Shown one piece after another: positions 16,224 through 25,188 of a DNA stretch of 64,000 nucleotides. Origin of the DNA: Paraburkholderia kururiensis JCM 10599 = LMG 19447 (GTDB taxonomy: Bacteria > Pseudomonadota > Gammaproteobacteria > Burkholderiales > Burkholderiaceae); the NCBI RefSeq assembly GCF_003986935.1, contig NZ_RJZE01000004.1, positions 1 through 64,000 on the forward strand, read 5' to 3'. The notes beneath the pieces were generated by a model. That model was not told the origin of the DNA and ran no database searches. It saw only the letters and a program-made list of their open reading frames with translations. The stretch's first letter is position 1; every line of letters starts with the position of its first letter. A program made the translations under genes and the position numbers.

Positions 16224-17345
16224 ATGAAGCTGTGCAGCACCTTCGCGGCGAGGGCCGTCGCGCTTTGCACTGCGCGCGGCGCGACGGTGACGGCCGCGCT
16301 CGCCGTCGCGCCGGCCTTCGGCCTTGCCGCGCTGGCCTTCGGCCTCGCCGCGCCAGCGCCGGTTCAGGCGCAGACGACGACCGTCTACATCGGCATGAAC
16401 GGTGGTCCGATGGAAAGGGCGTACACGAGCCAGGTGCTGCCCGACTTCGAGAAGGCCAACAACGTGAAGGTGACGGTGGTGCCCGGCACGTCGTCGGAAA
16501 CGCTTGCGAAATTGCTGGCGAGCCGCGCGCATCCGTCCATGCACGTGGCCTTTCTCGACGACGGCGTGATGGAGCGCGCGGTGAATAGCGGCGTATGCCA
16601 GAAGCTCGACGACTCGCCCGCGCTGCGCGAGCTGTATCCGTTCGCGCGCATGAAGGACGACATCGGCGCGGGGGTCCAGCTCGGCATGACGGGCATCGGC
16701 TACAACACGAAACTCTTCGCGCAGAAGGGCTGGGCGCCGCCCCGTTCGTGGATGGACTTCGCCAATCCCAAATACCGGGGCAAAGTGGTGTTTCAGTCCG
16801 CGGCCACCAGCACGTTCGGGCTGCATGGCTTTCTCGCCATCAACCGTCTGCTGGGCGGCAGCGACCGGGACGTCGAGCCCGGCTTCACGAAATGGGCGAG
16901 CACGGTGGGCCCGAACGTGGTCGCGTACATTCCGAACTCGGCGAAGCTTGCGCAGATGATCGAGAGCGGCATGGCGGGCCTCTTTCCGCTTTCGCCCACC
17001 GCCGTGGGCGACATGGAGGACAGGGGCGTGCCCGTTGCCTACGTGAACCCGATAGAGGGCGCCGTGCTCCTGCTCGTGGACCTGTGCGTCGTGAAGGACA
17101 ACCCCGACCCCGCACTTGCCCAGAAGCTCGCGCAGTACCTGCTTTCGGCCGAGGCGCAAACGAAGGCCGCCGCAGCCGGCCGGCAGATTCCAACGAACCG
17201 CGATGCCGCGACCACGCCCGCCATGCGCAAGAGCGTCGGCGACCTGAGCGACCTGGTGCGCAGGGTGACCGTGGTCGACTGGGACGCCATCAACGCGCAT
17301 CGCACCGAATGGGACGCGCGATGGAAGCGCACGATCGCGCAGTAG
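16224..17345 (+). CDS. ABC transporter periplasmic substrate-binding protein (spermidine/putrescine-Fe type)
   Basis: 373 residues starting with an Ala-rich signal peptide; cleavage is likely after PVQA (QAQTTTVYIGMNGG). The mature part has the type-II binding-protein pattern of PotD/AfuA-like proteins: FEKANNVKVTVVPGTSSETL near the N-terminus, IGYNTKLFAQKG and SWMDFANPKYRGKVV in the middle, and helices ending in IPTNRDAATTPA. GAGGAG lies seven bases before the ATG. No permease or ATPase gene is adjacent, so this is an orphan binding protein; it may serve a transporter elsewhere or a polyamine/amine substrate of the neighbouring catabolic genes. The ligand cannot be told from sequence. Confidence 0.85.
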   Translation: MKLCSTFAARAVALCTARGATVTAALAVAPAFGLAALAFGLAAPAPVQAQTTTVYIGMNGGPMERAYTSQVLPDFEKANNVKVTVVPGTSSETLAKLLASRAHPSMHVAFLDDGVMERAVNSGVCQKLDDSPALRELYPFARMKDDIGAGVQLGMTGIGYNTKLFAQKGWAPPRSWMDFANPKYRGKVVFQSAATSTFGLHGFLAINRLLGGSDRDVEPGFTKWASTVGPNVVAYIPNSAKLAQMIESGMAGLFPLSPTAVGDMEDRGVPVAYVNPIEGAVLLLVDLCVVKDNPDPALAQKLAQYLLSAEAQTKAAAAGRQIPTNRDAATTPAMRKSVGDLSDLVRRVTVVDWDAINAHRTEWDARWKRTIAQ

Positions 17346-17718
17346 CCGGCGCCGGCAGCTAGTAGCCGGTGGGCCGACAGCCGGCGCCGGTGATTGCCCA
17401 CCCGCGCGGCCAGCCACGGCCTGCAGTGGGCCCTAAGGATTTCCTGACACGCGATTCAGCACCTATCCCGCGCCGATTCCGCCCTTCCCGACGGAAAGCG
17501 GGCGCGCCCGCTCCTACCATGTCGCATGGGAGCGCATGAAGCGGCTAATGAGGTCACTGCGGAGATCACGGCCAGGACCGGCGCGCGAACATCGTTGTTG
17601 TTGTCGTAGCGGGTTTCAAGGCGGTTACCGAGGCGATGAGTCGTGCGCCCGCCTGAACAGGCGCAACAAGAGCATGCCAGCTGCCGGTATCGCCATTTGC
17701 GGGGAGCGGTTTTTTATC
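17346..17718. other. Intergenic stretch with a duplicated GC-rich palindrome
   Basis: AGCCGGCGCCGG occurs at 17344-17355 and again at 17379-17390, with a partial third copy (AGCCGG at 17364-17369). The core GCCGGCGCCGGC is self-complementary, so this probably works as the end of the binding-protein transcript. The rest of the 370 bases shows no gene I can support. Confidence 0.5.
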
Positions 17719-18024
17719 ATGTCCAGTCTGTTGTCCGAGCGCGAGGCCGTGCATGCGCGCGTCGAGCGTGCTTGCATGTGCCTCTTCGACACGTGGTGCG
17801 AAACGCGCAGTGTCGTGCCGCTCACCTATCTGCTGCACTGCTGGCCGCTCGCGGACGGTAGCGCGAGAGCCATTCGTCGCATGCGCGACACGCTGCGCGA
17901 GTTGCAGAGTTCGCATCCCGACGCGCTGGACGCATCGGCCGCTTTGACGCTTGCCACGCTGATCCGTTGCGTGGACGAGGCGCTCGTGGAATCGCCCCTT
18001 GCCGGGCAGAAGGCGGGGCGCTAG
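17719..18024 (+). CDS. Small hypothetical protein (101 aa)
   Basis: Helical, Cys- and Arg-rich protein starting MSSLLSEREAVHARVERACM; GGGGAG lies about 12 bases before the ATG, a little far. In-frame upstream starts reach 17536 but the extra part looks non-coding. The segment TYLLHCWPLADGSARAIRRM followed by two further helices gives an all-alpha domain with no motif that I recognise. It has no membrane helix or signal. It is about 250 bases before the sensor kinase; whether they are linked is unknown. Confidence 0.5.
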   Translation: MSSLLSEREAVHARVERACMCLFDTWCETRSVVPLTYLLHCWPLADGSARAIRRMRDTLRELQSSHPDALDASAALTLATLIRCVDEALVESPLAGQKAGR

Positions 18025-18280
18025 CGGGCCACACGCGACTTCTGGGCGGCCGGTACCACGGGTACCACGGAGAGGTCTGATGGGCCACGGCTAGCAGCGG
18101 CAGCGAGCCGATCGCCGCCACGGCGGCCAGAAAAAGCTGCGGGCCACAGCCACGGCGAGCGGCGACGGATAGCCGGAAGAACCCGGCAGCGATCAGCAAC
18201 CAGCAACAAAGAGCAGCAAAGAGCCGCCGGGCGCAGTCATAGGCAACGTGGGAGCCCAAGCCAGCCACCAGTCAGCCACC

Positions 18281-20305
18281 ATGATGAGCCACTTCGATTC
18301 CGACGCTGCGGGCCCGCCCTCCATCCTGATCGTCGACGACACGCCGGCCGCTCTCGCCGTCGTCATGGAAGGCCTCGCCGACCGGGGCTTTCGCGTGCTG
18401 ATGGCGCTCGACGGCACCGAGGCGATCGAGCGCGCGAAGTACGCCCAGCCCGACGTGATCCTGCTCGACGTGGAGATGGCCGGCATCGACGGCTTCGAGA
18501 CCTGCCGCCGGCTCAAGGCGCACCCACGCACACGCGACATCGCCGTCGTCTTCATGGCAGCGATGACCGACGCCACCGACCTCACAGAAGGCTTCGCCGC
18601 GGGCGGCGCGGACTATGTGACCAAGCCGCTGCGTCTGCCCGAAGTGGTGGCGCGCATCAACACGCAACTCGCCCTGCGCGGCATGCGGCGCCAGCTTGCC
18701 GCCCGGCACCGCGAACTCGCCGACGAAGTGGCCGTGCGCGCGCGCACCGAAGCCGCGCTGGCCCGCATCCGCGAGGCGCTCGAGGAACGCGTCGCCCGCC
18801 GCACCGAAGAGCTTGCCCGTGCGAACGCGCGGCTTACCGCGCAAATCGAGGAACGGCGACGCGCCGACGCGAAGCATCTTGCGAGCGAAGCGCGCTTTCG
18901 CACCATCGCGGAGGCGAGCCCCGTGCCGCTGTGCATCGCCTCGATGCCCGAAGGGCACATCCTCTATACCAACCAGCCGATGCGCGCGCTGTTCTTCGGC
19001 GCCGATGCCGTCGCGCGGGGCACCAACATCGTCGATTTCGGCGTGGACCTCGCGCAGCGCGATGCGCTCATCGACCACCTGCGCCGCGAGGGCAGCTTCG
19101 GCAATTCCGAGGTCCAGCTGCGCCGCGCCGACGGCACGACGTTCTGGGCCATCGCCACGGCGCGCGTGGGCACCTACGACGACGCGCCCGCCATCTACGT
19201 GGGGCTGAGCGACGTCACGGCGCGCAAGGAAGCCGAAGAGGCGCTGCGCGCAAGCGAGGCGAGCCTCGCGAACGCCCAGCGCATCGCCCGGCTGGGCGAC
19301 TGGGCCTGGGACGCCGCGCGGGGCATGGTGCACTGGTCGGACGAAACGTGGCGCATCCTCGGCCGTGCGCGGGGCGTCGCGCCGAGCTACCGCACGTACC
19401 TGCAGGCCGTGCATCCCGACGACCGGCCAGCCGTGCGGCAGGCGGTGCGCGAACTGCTGGCGGGCACCCCTGCGTACGGCATCGACCACCGCGTGGTGAG
19501 CACCGACGGCGGCGAGCCCACCGTCCGCATCGTGCGCCTGCAGGCCGAAGCCGCGCCCACGCCGCCGGGCGGCCCGCTGCGGTTGATCGGCACGCTGCAG
19601 GACGTGACCGGGCGCAAGCTCATCGAACAGGAATTGCTGGAGTCGCGCGAGCGGCTGCGCGAGCTGGGCGGCTACATGGAAGCCGTGCGCGAGGAAGAGC
19701 GCCGGCGCATTGCGCTCGAAATCCACGACGAACTGGGTCAGCTTTTGACGGCGCTGAAAATGGACGTGGCGCTGTTGCGCATGCGTCTTGGCGCGGACTG
19801 CGAGGCGCGGCGCAAAGCCGACGACATGCGCGAGCTCGCCGAAAAAACGCTCTGGATGGTGCGCAACGTCTCGAACCATTTGCGGCCCGCGGCGCTCAAC
19901 TTCGGCATTGTCTCCGCGCTCGAATGGCTCGCCGAAGACTTCGCGCGGCGTACCGGCATCATCTGCCAGTTCCGGGCGCGCGGCGGCGAGCCCACGCTGC
20001 CCGATGCGTCGGCCACGGCGGTGTTTCGCATCGCCCAGGCGTCGCTCACCAACGTCGCGCGCCATGCGGGGGCCACGCGCGTGGACGTGACGCTCGACAG
20101 CACCACGGACGGCTTCGCCTTGCGGATCGGCGACGACGGCTGCGGCTTCGACACCGAGGCCCCGGGCAAGGGGTATTCTTATGGCCTGCTCGGCATGCAG
20201 GAACGAGCGAGGCTGATTGGCGCTGCGCTGCGCATCGACAGCGCGCCGGGCACGGGCACGGTGGTTTCGATGATCATCCCGGCTGAAAGCGGAACAACAC
20301 AATGA
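18281..20305 (+). CDS. Hybrid sensor: REC-PAS-PAS-HisKA_3 histidine kinase (NarL-type partner)
   Basis: 674 residues if started at ATG 18281 (a GTG at 18248 is in frame). Order: N-terminal receiver (VILLDVEMAGIDG, phosphoacceptor D63; VTKPLRLPE Lys), a coiled linker, a PAS domain (~residues 200-320), a second PAS/PAC (~325-450), then HisKA_3 dimerisation (RRIALEIHDELGQLL with H482) and an HATPase (LTNVARHAGATRVDV, DDGCGFD). No membrane helix, so it senses from the cytoplasm or responds to phosphorylation of its own receiver by another kinase. Its stop overlaps the start of the LuxR-type regulator by four bases, giving a tight two-component pair. Confidence 0.9.
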   Translation: MMSHFDSDAAGPPSILIVDDTPAALAVVMEGLADRGFRVLMALDGTEAIERAKYAQPDVILLDVEMAGIDGFETCRRLKAHPRTRDIAVVFMAAMTDATDLTEGFAAGGADYVTKPLRLPEVVARINTQLALRGMRRQLAARHRELADEVAVRARTEAALARIREALEERVARRTEELARANARLTAQIEERRRADAKHLASEARFRTIAEASPVPLCIASMPEGHILYTNQPMRALFFGADAVARGTNIVDFGVDLAQRDALIDHLRREGSFGNSEVQLRRADGTTFWAIATARVGTYDDAPAIYVGLSDVTARKEAEEALRASEASLANAQRIARLGDWAWDAARGMVHWSDETWRILGRARGVAPSYRTYLQAVHPDDRPAVRQAVRELLAGTPAYGIDHRVVSTDGGEPTVRIVRLQAEAAPTPPGGPLRLIGTLQDVTGRKLIEQELLESRERLRELGGYMEAVREEERRRIALEIHDELGQLLTALKMDVALLRMRLGADCEARRKADDMRELAEKTLWMVRNVSNHLRPAALNFGIVSALEWLAEDFARRTGIICQFRARGGEPTLPDASATAVFRIAQASLTNVARHAGATRVDVTLDSTTDGFALRIGDDGCGFDTEAPGKGYSYGLLGMQERARLIGAALRIDSAPGTGTVVSMIIPAESGTTQ

Positions 20306-20934
20306 TCCATATCCTGATAGCGGACGACCACGCGATCGTCCGCGGCGGGCTCAAGCAGATCGTCGCCACCACCACCGATATCGTCGTGGCCGGGGAAGCC
20401 GCCAACGGCGCCGAAGTGGTGGAGAAGCTGCGCACCTGCCAGGTCGACTTGCTGCTGCTCGACATGACGATGCCGGGCATCAGCGGCGTGGGGCTGATCC
20501 GGCGCGTGCGCACCGAACAGCCCGCGCTGCCCATTCTCGTGCTGAGCATCCACAACGAAGCGCAGGTGGTCTCGCGTGCGCTGCGCGCGGGCGCCACGGG
20601 CTACGTGACGAAAGACAGCGACCCGGAGATTCTGCTTGCCGCAATCCGCAAACTGGCGGCAGGCGGTCGCTTCATCGACCCCAAGCTTGTGGACGCCATC
20701 GTGTTCGATTCGCATACAGGCGATGCGCCGCCGCACGAAGTGCTCTCGGACCGCGAGTTCCAGGTGCTGCAGATGCTGGCCTCGGGGCGCAGCATCAACG
20801 ACATCGCCGACGCGTTCGCGCTGAGCGCGAAGACGATCAGCACGCACAAGATGCGCCTCATGCAGAAGCTCAACCTCACCAACAACGCGGAGCTGATCCG
20901 CTACGCGATCAAGCACGGGCTCGTGGCGGAGTAG
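20302..20934 (+). CDS. NarL/FixJ-family response regulator (REC + LuxR-type HTH)
   Basis: 210 residues. Receiver: DD near the N-terminus (LIADDHAIVRGGLKQI), phosphoacceptor in DLLLLDMTMPGISG (D54), Lys in GYVTKDSD. The LuxR-type output domain is at residues ~145-205 (LSDREFQVLQMLASGRSIND, then LSAKTISTHKMRLMQKL). The ATG overlaps the kinase stop (ATGA), so the two are co-translated and the kinase is almost certainly its partner. The targets are unknown; no inverted repeat that clearly matches a NarL box was noticed nearby. Confidence 0.93.
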   Translation: MIHILIADDHAIVRGGLKQIVATTTDIVVAGEAANGAEVVEKLRTCQVDLLLLDMTMPGISGVGLIRRVRTEQPALPILVLSIHNEAQVVSRALRAGATGYVTKDSDPEILLAAIRKLAAGGRFIDPKLVDAIVFDSHTGDAPPHEVLSDREFQVLQMLASGRSINDIADAFALSAKTISTHKMRLMQKLNLTNNAELIRYAIKHGLVAE

Positions 20935-21007
20935 TTGCGCTGGGCGCTTGCGCTTGCATCGCATTGCGCGGCGTTGCATCGCCCTCACGTCGCGTCAAGC
21001 GCGAGAC

Positions 21008-21427
21008 TCACTCGCCGATCAGATGCAGCACGATCTCGCGCGACTGTGGGTGACGCCGGTGCTCGAACAGATAGAGCCCTTGCCAGGTGCCGAGTACGGG
21101 CTCGCCGTGCTCAACCGGAATGGAAAGCTGCACCTGGGTGAGCGCGGTGCGCAGGTGCGCGGGCATGTCGTCGGGGCCTTCGGTGTCGTGCTCGTAGCGT
21201 GATGCGTCTTCGGGCGCGAGCGTGGCGAAGTAGCGCTCGATATCGCGCCGCACGGAAGGGTCCGCGTTCTCCTGAATCAGCAACGACGCCGACGTGTGGC
21301 GGCAAAACACCGTCAAGAGCCCGGTCTCGATCGACGTCTCTTCGACGAACGCGCGCACTTGCCGCGTGAATTCCACGAGCCCGCGCGCGGGGGCTCGCAG
21401 TTGCAGATGATGAATAGCCTGGCGCAT
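21008..21427 (-). CDS. yjbQ: YjbQ family protein (UPF0047, secondary thiamine-phosphate synthase-like)
   Basis: 139 residues, the standard length of this family. The signature FCRHTSASLLIQENADPSVR is near the middle, HDTEGPDDMPAHLRTALTQV follows, and the C-terminus has the LGTWQGLYLFEHR motif. The protein forms a compact beta-alpha trimer with a His-lined pocket; weak thiamine-phosphate synthase activity has been reported for relatives but the biological role is unsettled. ATG 21427 is chosen because the upstream extension is low-complexity. It is convergent with the response regulator, 73 bases away. Confidence 0.88.
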   Translation of the reverse strand: MRQAIHHLQLRAPARGLVEFTRQVRAFVEETSIETGLLTVFCRHTSASLLIQENADPSVRRDIERYFATLAPEDASRYEHDTEGPDDMPAHLRTALTQVQLSIPVEHGEPVLGTWQGLYLFEHRRHPQSREIVLHLIGE

Positions 21428-21677
21428 GGGAGTGCCTTTTGAACGTGCGAAGGTGCGGACGTGCGGCCCGCGGCGCGCGTGGGTTGCCGCGCGGTGGTGG
21501 GTGTTGGTGCGCGCTGGTGCGCGTTGGTGCGCGTTGGCCCGAACCGCGAAGGGTGCGGGCCATGATACGGGAAGCGCGCGCCAGTCGTACGCATGGGGTG
21601 TGGTGTGCAACCAGCACGCGTTGCGCAAACAGCGCGCCCGGTCGCGTGACCGGCGCTCGCGCGCGGCCTGGTGTGCA

Positions 21678-21715
21678 GCCTGGTGTGCGGCCTGATGCAT
21701 GGCCGCACACCAGGC
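21678..21715. terminator. Perfect 15-bp stem hairpin downstream of the MocR gene
   Basis: GCCTGGTGTGCGGCC (21678-21692) pairs with GGCCGCACACCAGGC (21701-21715) around an 8-base loop (TGATGCAT). It lies 47 bases past the stop of the minus-strand MocR gene. No U run follows. The GCCTGGTGTGC arm is also directly repeated just to the left (21667-21677). Confidence 0.55.
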
Positions 21716-21761
21716 TTCGTGCCCCGGGCCGCGTGCCCCGGGCCTCGTGCACCGGCCTCAC

Positions 21762-23177
21762 CTACATCATCGGCATGTGCAGATGATGCGGATCGTCGAG
21801 CGTATCCGCGATGCGCTGCAACGCTTCGCGGCAGTCGGCGCGATCTTGCGGACCGCCCAGGCACACGCGGATCGCATTGGGCGCGTTGCCGTCCGTGGAG
21901 AACGCCGCGCCCGCCACGGCACCGATGCCCTGATTGCGCAAATGCAGCGCCAGTTCGGACGCGGCCCAATCGCACTGCGCCGGAATGGGCAGCCACAGGT
22001 GGAACCCGTCGGGATGCGCGTCGTAGGGCCACGCGGTGAGCGTCTGCGCGGCAATGGCCTGGCGCGCGTTCGCTTCCGTGCGAATGGCGCGCAGCATGTC
22101 GTGCGCTGTGCCGTTGTTGATCCATTGCGTGGCGAGCAGCGCCGTGAACGGGCTGGGCATGACGGTGGTGGCGCGCAGCGCGCCCGCAATGCGTTGCGCC
22201 TGCCGCGCTGTGGGCATGGAGAGATACGCCACGCGCAGTCCCGCGCCCAGCGTCTTCGCGAGGCCCGTGACGTAGCATGTGAGTTCGGGCGCGAGCGTGG
22301 CGAGCGCGACGGGTGCGGTCTCGGGCAGCATCGCGTAGGCGTCGTCTTCGATGATCGGCACGCTGTAGCGCAGCGCGACGTCGGCGAGCGCCTCGCGCCG
22401 CTGCGTGGAAAGCGTGAGCGTGCTCGGATTCTGCAATGTCGGGTTGCAGTAGAAGGCGCCCGGCTTCTCCGACTTGCAGAGCGCCTCGAATGCGTGAGGC
22501 AGCGGGCCTTCCTCGTCGCGCGCCAGCGCCTGCAGACGCACGCCCAGTTGCGAAGCGATGGCCTTGATGCCGGGATAGGCGAGCGCGTCGAGGCAGATCG
22601 TGTCGCCGGGCCGCGCGAACTGCGAGACGAGCGCCACCAGTGCGCTGTGAATGCCGGGGCAGACGAGCACCGTCTCGTCTTTGCAGTCCGGCAACCGCAT
22701 GCGCAGCCACTCGCGGCCTGCGGCGCGGTCTGCCGCGGTGCCGCCGAAGTCCTGATAACGCAGCAGCCGGTACGGGTCCGTTTCGGCGAGCAGGCTTGCC
22801 GCGGACGCGGCTAGACGTGCCGCGAGTTCAGGCGGCTCGGGCGGCATGTTCATCGACATCTCGACGCTGCTGCCGCCCGCCAGCGGCAAGGTCTGCGTCT
22901 TGCCGCGCACGAACGTGCCGCTGCCGGCGCGCGCATCCAATAGCCCGCGCTTGCGCGCTTCCGCGTAGGCGCGCGCGACCGTCGTGTAGTTGAGCGCGAG
23001 CGCGGCGGCGAGGTCGCGCAGGCCCGGCAGGCGATCGCGTGGCCGCAGCCGGCCGCTCGCCAGGTCTTCCTCGATCAGATCGGGAATGGCCAGATAAGCG
23101 GGTTTACGGCTTTCGGCCAGCCTTTTATGCCAGTGATGCGCAAGACTCTGCGTGAGATTCTGCGTGAGACTGTCCAT
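21762..23177 (-). CDS. MocR-family regulator (GntR winged helix + PLP aminotransferase-like domain)
   Basis: 471 residues. An N-terminal GntR winged helix (IEEDLASGRLRPRDRLPGLR, then LNYTTVARAYAEARKRGLLD and SGTFV) is joined to a fold-type-I aminotransferase-like domain (VLVCPGIHSALVALVS, NPTLQNPSTLTLS, IEDDAYAMLP, and TGLAKTLGAGLRVAYLS with the PLP-binding Lys). MocR proteins bind PLP and an amine ligand and control adjacent genes, often transport or amino/nitrogen metabolism. It is divergent from the Nit1C cluster, with 434 bases between them, so it is a candidate regulator of that cluster. ATG 23177 follows GAGGA at a spacing of 12. Confidence 0.85.
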   Translation of the reverse strand: MDSLTQNLTQSLAHHWHKRLAESRKPAYLAIPDLIEEDLASGRLRPRDRLPGLRDLAAALALNYTTVARAYAEARKRGLLDARAGSGTFVRGKTQTLPLAGGSSVEMSMNMPPEPPELAARLAASAASLLAETDPYRLLRYQDFGGTAADRAAGREWLRMRLPDCKDETVLVCPGIHSALVALVSQFARPGDTICLDALAYPGIKAIASQLGVRLQALARDEEGPLPHAFEALCKSEKPGAFYCNPTLQNPSTLTLSTQRREALADVALRYSVPIIEDDAYAMLPETAPVALATLAPELTCYVTGLAKTLGAGLRVAYLSMPTARQAQRIAGALRATTVMPSPFTALLATQWINNGTAHDMLRAIRTEANARQAIAAQTLTAWPYDAHPDGFHLWLPIPAQCDWAASELALHLRNQGIGAVAGAAFSTDGNAPNAIRVCLGGPQDRADCREALQRIADTLDDPHHLHMPMM

Positions 23178-23272
23178 AACCGATGAATTTCCTCTTTGCC
23201 GCACGCTCGCGGTTCAATTCACGATAGCACGCGATATTCATAAAAATAAAATCAGATTGCTTTCATTTCTCT

Positions 23273-23290
23273 CATTGATCGCATTGATCG
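23273..23290. promoter_or_regulatory. Adjacent 9-bp direct repeats in the MocR/nit intergenic region
   Basis: CATTGATCG occurs twice back to back (23273-23281, 23282-23290), about 100 bases upstream of the MocR start in an AT-rich stretch. MocR regulators commonly recognise direct repeats, so this is a candidate self-binding site. The assignment is inference. Confidence 0.35.
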
Positions 23291-23497
23291 GTTCAATGCA
23301 CGGTTTCGGCGTGCCGCGCACCATCGGCGCGCGACAGAATGTCGCGGCGCGCACTCCGGGTGCACGCCTCGCGCCTCGCCGGATGGCCTGAAACGGCCGC
23401 CCACCCGCCTTCGCAGGCCTTCGCAAAAATTTTTCGGTTCGCCTTGCGACTTCGGCTTTGCTTGATTGGAAAGTGATTGCATTTTGTGGGCCAGTGA

Positions 23498-23514
23498 TTG
23501 GCATATCCGTTGCG
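23498..23514 (+). promoter_or_regulatory. Candidate sigma-54 (-24/-12) promoter of the nit cluster
   Basis: TTGGCATATCCGTTGCG has the invariant GG (23500-23501) and GC (23512-23513) separated by exactly ten bases, and matches TTGGCAC-N5-TTGCA in most positions. It is about 98 bases before the nitB start, in an AT-rich stretch on the correct strand. Nit1C clusters are nitrogen-controlled and in Pseudomonas have a sigma-54-type activator gene, which makes the match meaningful. No enhancer-binding activator gene is in this window. Confidence 0.5.
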
Positions 23515-23611
23515 TTATTAGTCGCGCCGGTTACGGGAATTAACCGGGATAACCGCAATATCCGCAAACCCGGCAAAACCGCACAACCCATGCGATAAAT
23601 CGGAGAGAGCC

Positions 23612-24094
23612 ATGCCCGCTGTCAATCAACCGCTTCACAAGAACGGCGATTTTCTGGTCGATTACGAAGAGAAGGTGTTCGAGGACGTGAAGGCGGAGCC
23701 CGGCGAGAAGGCGCTCGTCACGTTCCACACGGTGGCGTTCGAAGGCTCCATCGGCTTCGTCAACCTGTTGCAGGCCACGCGGCTGCAGCGCAAGGGCTTC
23801 GAGACGTCGGTACTGCTCTACGGCCCCGGCGTCACGCTCGGCTTGCAGCGCGGTTTTCCCACGCTGGGCGACGAAGCGTTTCCGGGCCACCTCAACTTCA
23901 ACAAGCAGCTCGTGAAGTTCATGGAGGAGGGCGGCAAGGTCTACGCGTGCCGCTTCGCGTTGCAGGCGCTCTACGGGCACGGCGAGGCGTCGCTGATCGA
24001 AGGCATTCGCCCCATCAATCCGCTCGACGTGCTGGACCTGCAACTGCTGCACCGCAAGGCCGACGCGCTGATCATCCATACGTGGACCGTCTGA
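23612..24094 (+). CDS. nitB: NitB: MSMEG_0572/Sll0783-family nitrogen-starvation response protein
   Basis: 160 residues, first gene of a complete Nit1C cluster. The sequence ([60 protein letters not shown]) matches the DsrE-like family known as MSMEG_0572/Sll0783; in Synechocystis the homologue is induced by nitrogen starvation, and in Pseudomonas pseudoalcaligenes NitB precedes the nitrilase needed for cyanide breakdown. The biochemical function is unknown. GGAGAGA lies just ahead of the ATG. Transcription is probably from the -24/-12 promoter candidate upstream. The nitrilase gene follows after 17 bases. Confidence 0.9.
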   Translation: MPAVNQPLHKNGDFLVDYEEKVFEDVKAEPGEKALVTFHTVAFEGSIGFVNLLQATRLQRKGFETSVLLYGPGVTLGLQRGFPTLGDEAFPGHLNFNKQLVKFMEEGGKVYACRFALQALYGHGEASLIEGIRPINPLDVLDLQLLHRKADALIIHTWTV

Positions 24095-24111
24095 GTCGCG
24101 CGGGGGCCATC

Positions 24112-25188
24112 ATGGCGGAACAACGAAGCGCGAGCCGCACCGTGCGCGCCGCTGCCGTGCAGATCGCGCCTGATCTGCACAGCGCGGCGGGCACGCTCGA
24201 AAAGGTGTGCGCCGCGATCGACGAAGCCGCGGGTAAGGGCGTGCAGCTCATCGTCTTTCCCGAAACCTTCGTGCCGTACTACCCGTACTTCTCGTTCGTG
24301 CGGCCGCCCGTGGCATCGGGCGCGGACCACATGCGACTCTACGAGGAAGCGGTTGTCGTGCCGGGCCCGGTGACCGAAGCGGTCGCCGCGCGGGCACGCC
24401 GGCATGCAATGGTGGTGGTGCTCGGCGTGAACGAACGCGATCACGGCAGCCTCTACAACACGCAGCTGATCTTCGATACGGACGGCACGCTGCTGCTCAA
24501 GCGCCGCAAGATCACGCCCACTTTCCACGAACGCATGATCTGGGGGCAGGGCGACGCCGCCGGCCTGAAGGTTGCCCAGACCGCGATGGGCCGCGTGGGC
24601 GCGCTCGCGTGCTGGGAGCACTACAACCCGCTCGCGCGCTACGCGTTGATGGCGCAGCATGAAGAGATTCATTGCAGCCAGTTTCCGGGCTCGCTCGTGG
24701 GCCCCATCTTCGCCGAGCAGATCGAGGTCACCATCCGGCATCACGCGCTCGAAGCGGGCTGCTTCGTCGTCAATGCCACGGGCTGGCTCACGGACGCGCA
24801 GATCGAATCCGTCACCGCCGACCCGAAGCTCCAGAAGGCGCTGCGCGGCGGCTGCATGACGGCGATCGTCTCGCCCGAAGGCCAGCATCTGGCCGCGCCG
24901 CTCACCGAAGGCGAAGGCATGGTGGTGGCGGACCTCGACCTCGCGCTCATCACCAAGCGCAAACGCATGATGGATTCGGTGGGCCACTACGCGCGCCCCG
25001 AACTGCTGAGCCTCGCCATCAACGACCGGCCCGCCGCGCCGCTCATGTCCATGCCCATGTCAGCCACGCGCGAAGGCGCAGTGGCCACCTCATCAGTGGG
25101 CACCTCATTTTTCGACACCGGCTTCCGTGGAGAACGCGATGAACGCCAGAGAGACCTTGCCGGCCGCGAGCCGGCAATTGATGACTGA
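24112..25188 (+). CDS. nitC: NitC: Nit1-family nitrilase
   Basis: 358 residues. The Glu-Lys-Cys triad is in place: E51 ([16 protein letters not shown]), K133 ([11 protein letters not shown]) and C167 ([18 protein letters not shown]). The YYPYFSF loop and the CWEHYNPL context are characteristic of the Nit6803/Nit1C nitrilases. It converts organic nitriles to acid and ammonia; in cyanotrophic pseudomonads it acts on cyanohydrins or cyano-acids formed from cyanide. The C-terminal ~45 residues are poorly conserved in appearance. ATG 24112 is the natural start in the cluster (17 bases after nitB). The 3' end overlaps the next gene by 50 bases. Confidence 0.92.
   Translation: MAEQRSASRTVRAAAVQIAPDLHSAAGTLEKVCAAIDEAAGKGVQLIVFPETFVPYYPYFSFVRPPVASGADHMRLYEEAVVVPGPVTEAVAARARRHAMVVVLGVNERDHGSLYNTQLIFDTDGTLLLKRRKITPTFHERMIWGQGDAAGLKVAQTAMGRVGALACWEHYNPLARYALMAQHEEIHCSQFPGSLVGPIFAEQIEVTIRHHALEAGCFVVNATGWLTDAQIESVTADPKLQKALRGGCMTAIVSPEGQHLAAPLTEGEGMVVADLDLALITKRKRMMDSVGHYARPELLSLAINDRPAAPLMSMPMSATREGAVATSSVGTSFFDTGFRGERDERQRDLAGREPAIDD

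Noticed and set aside
21495..21540. TGGTGCGCG-type repeats upstream of yjbQ as a regulatory array
   Set aside because: Imperfect, low-complexity GT/GC-rich sequence; likely simple slippage product.
23350..23365. NtrC-type enhancer GCAC-N4-GGTGC upstream of nitB
   Set aside because: Spacing between the half-sites is too short for the NtrC consensus.
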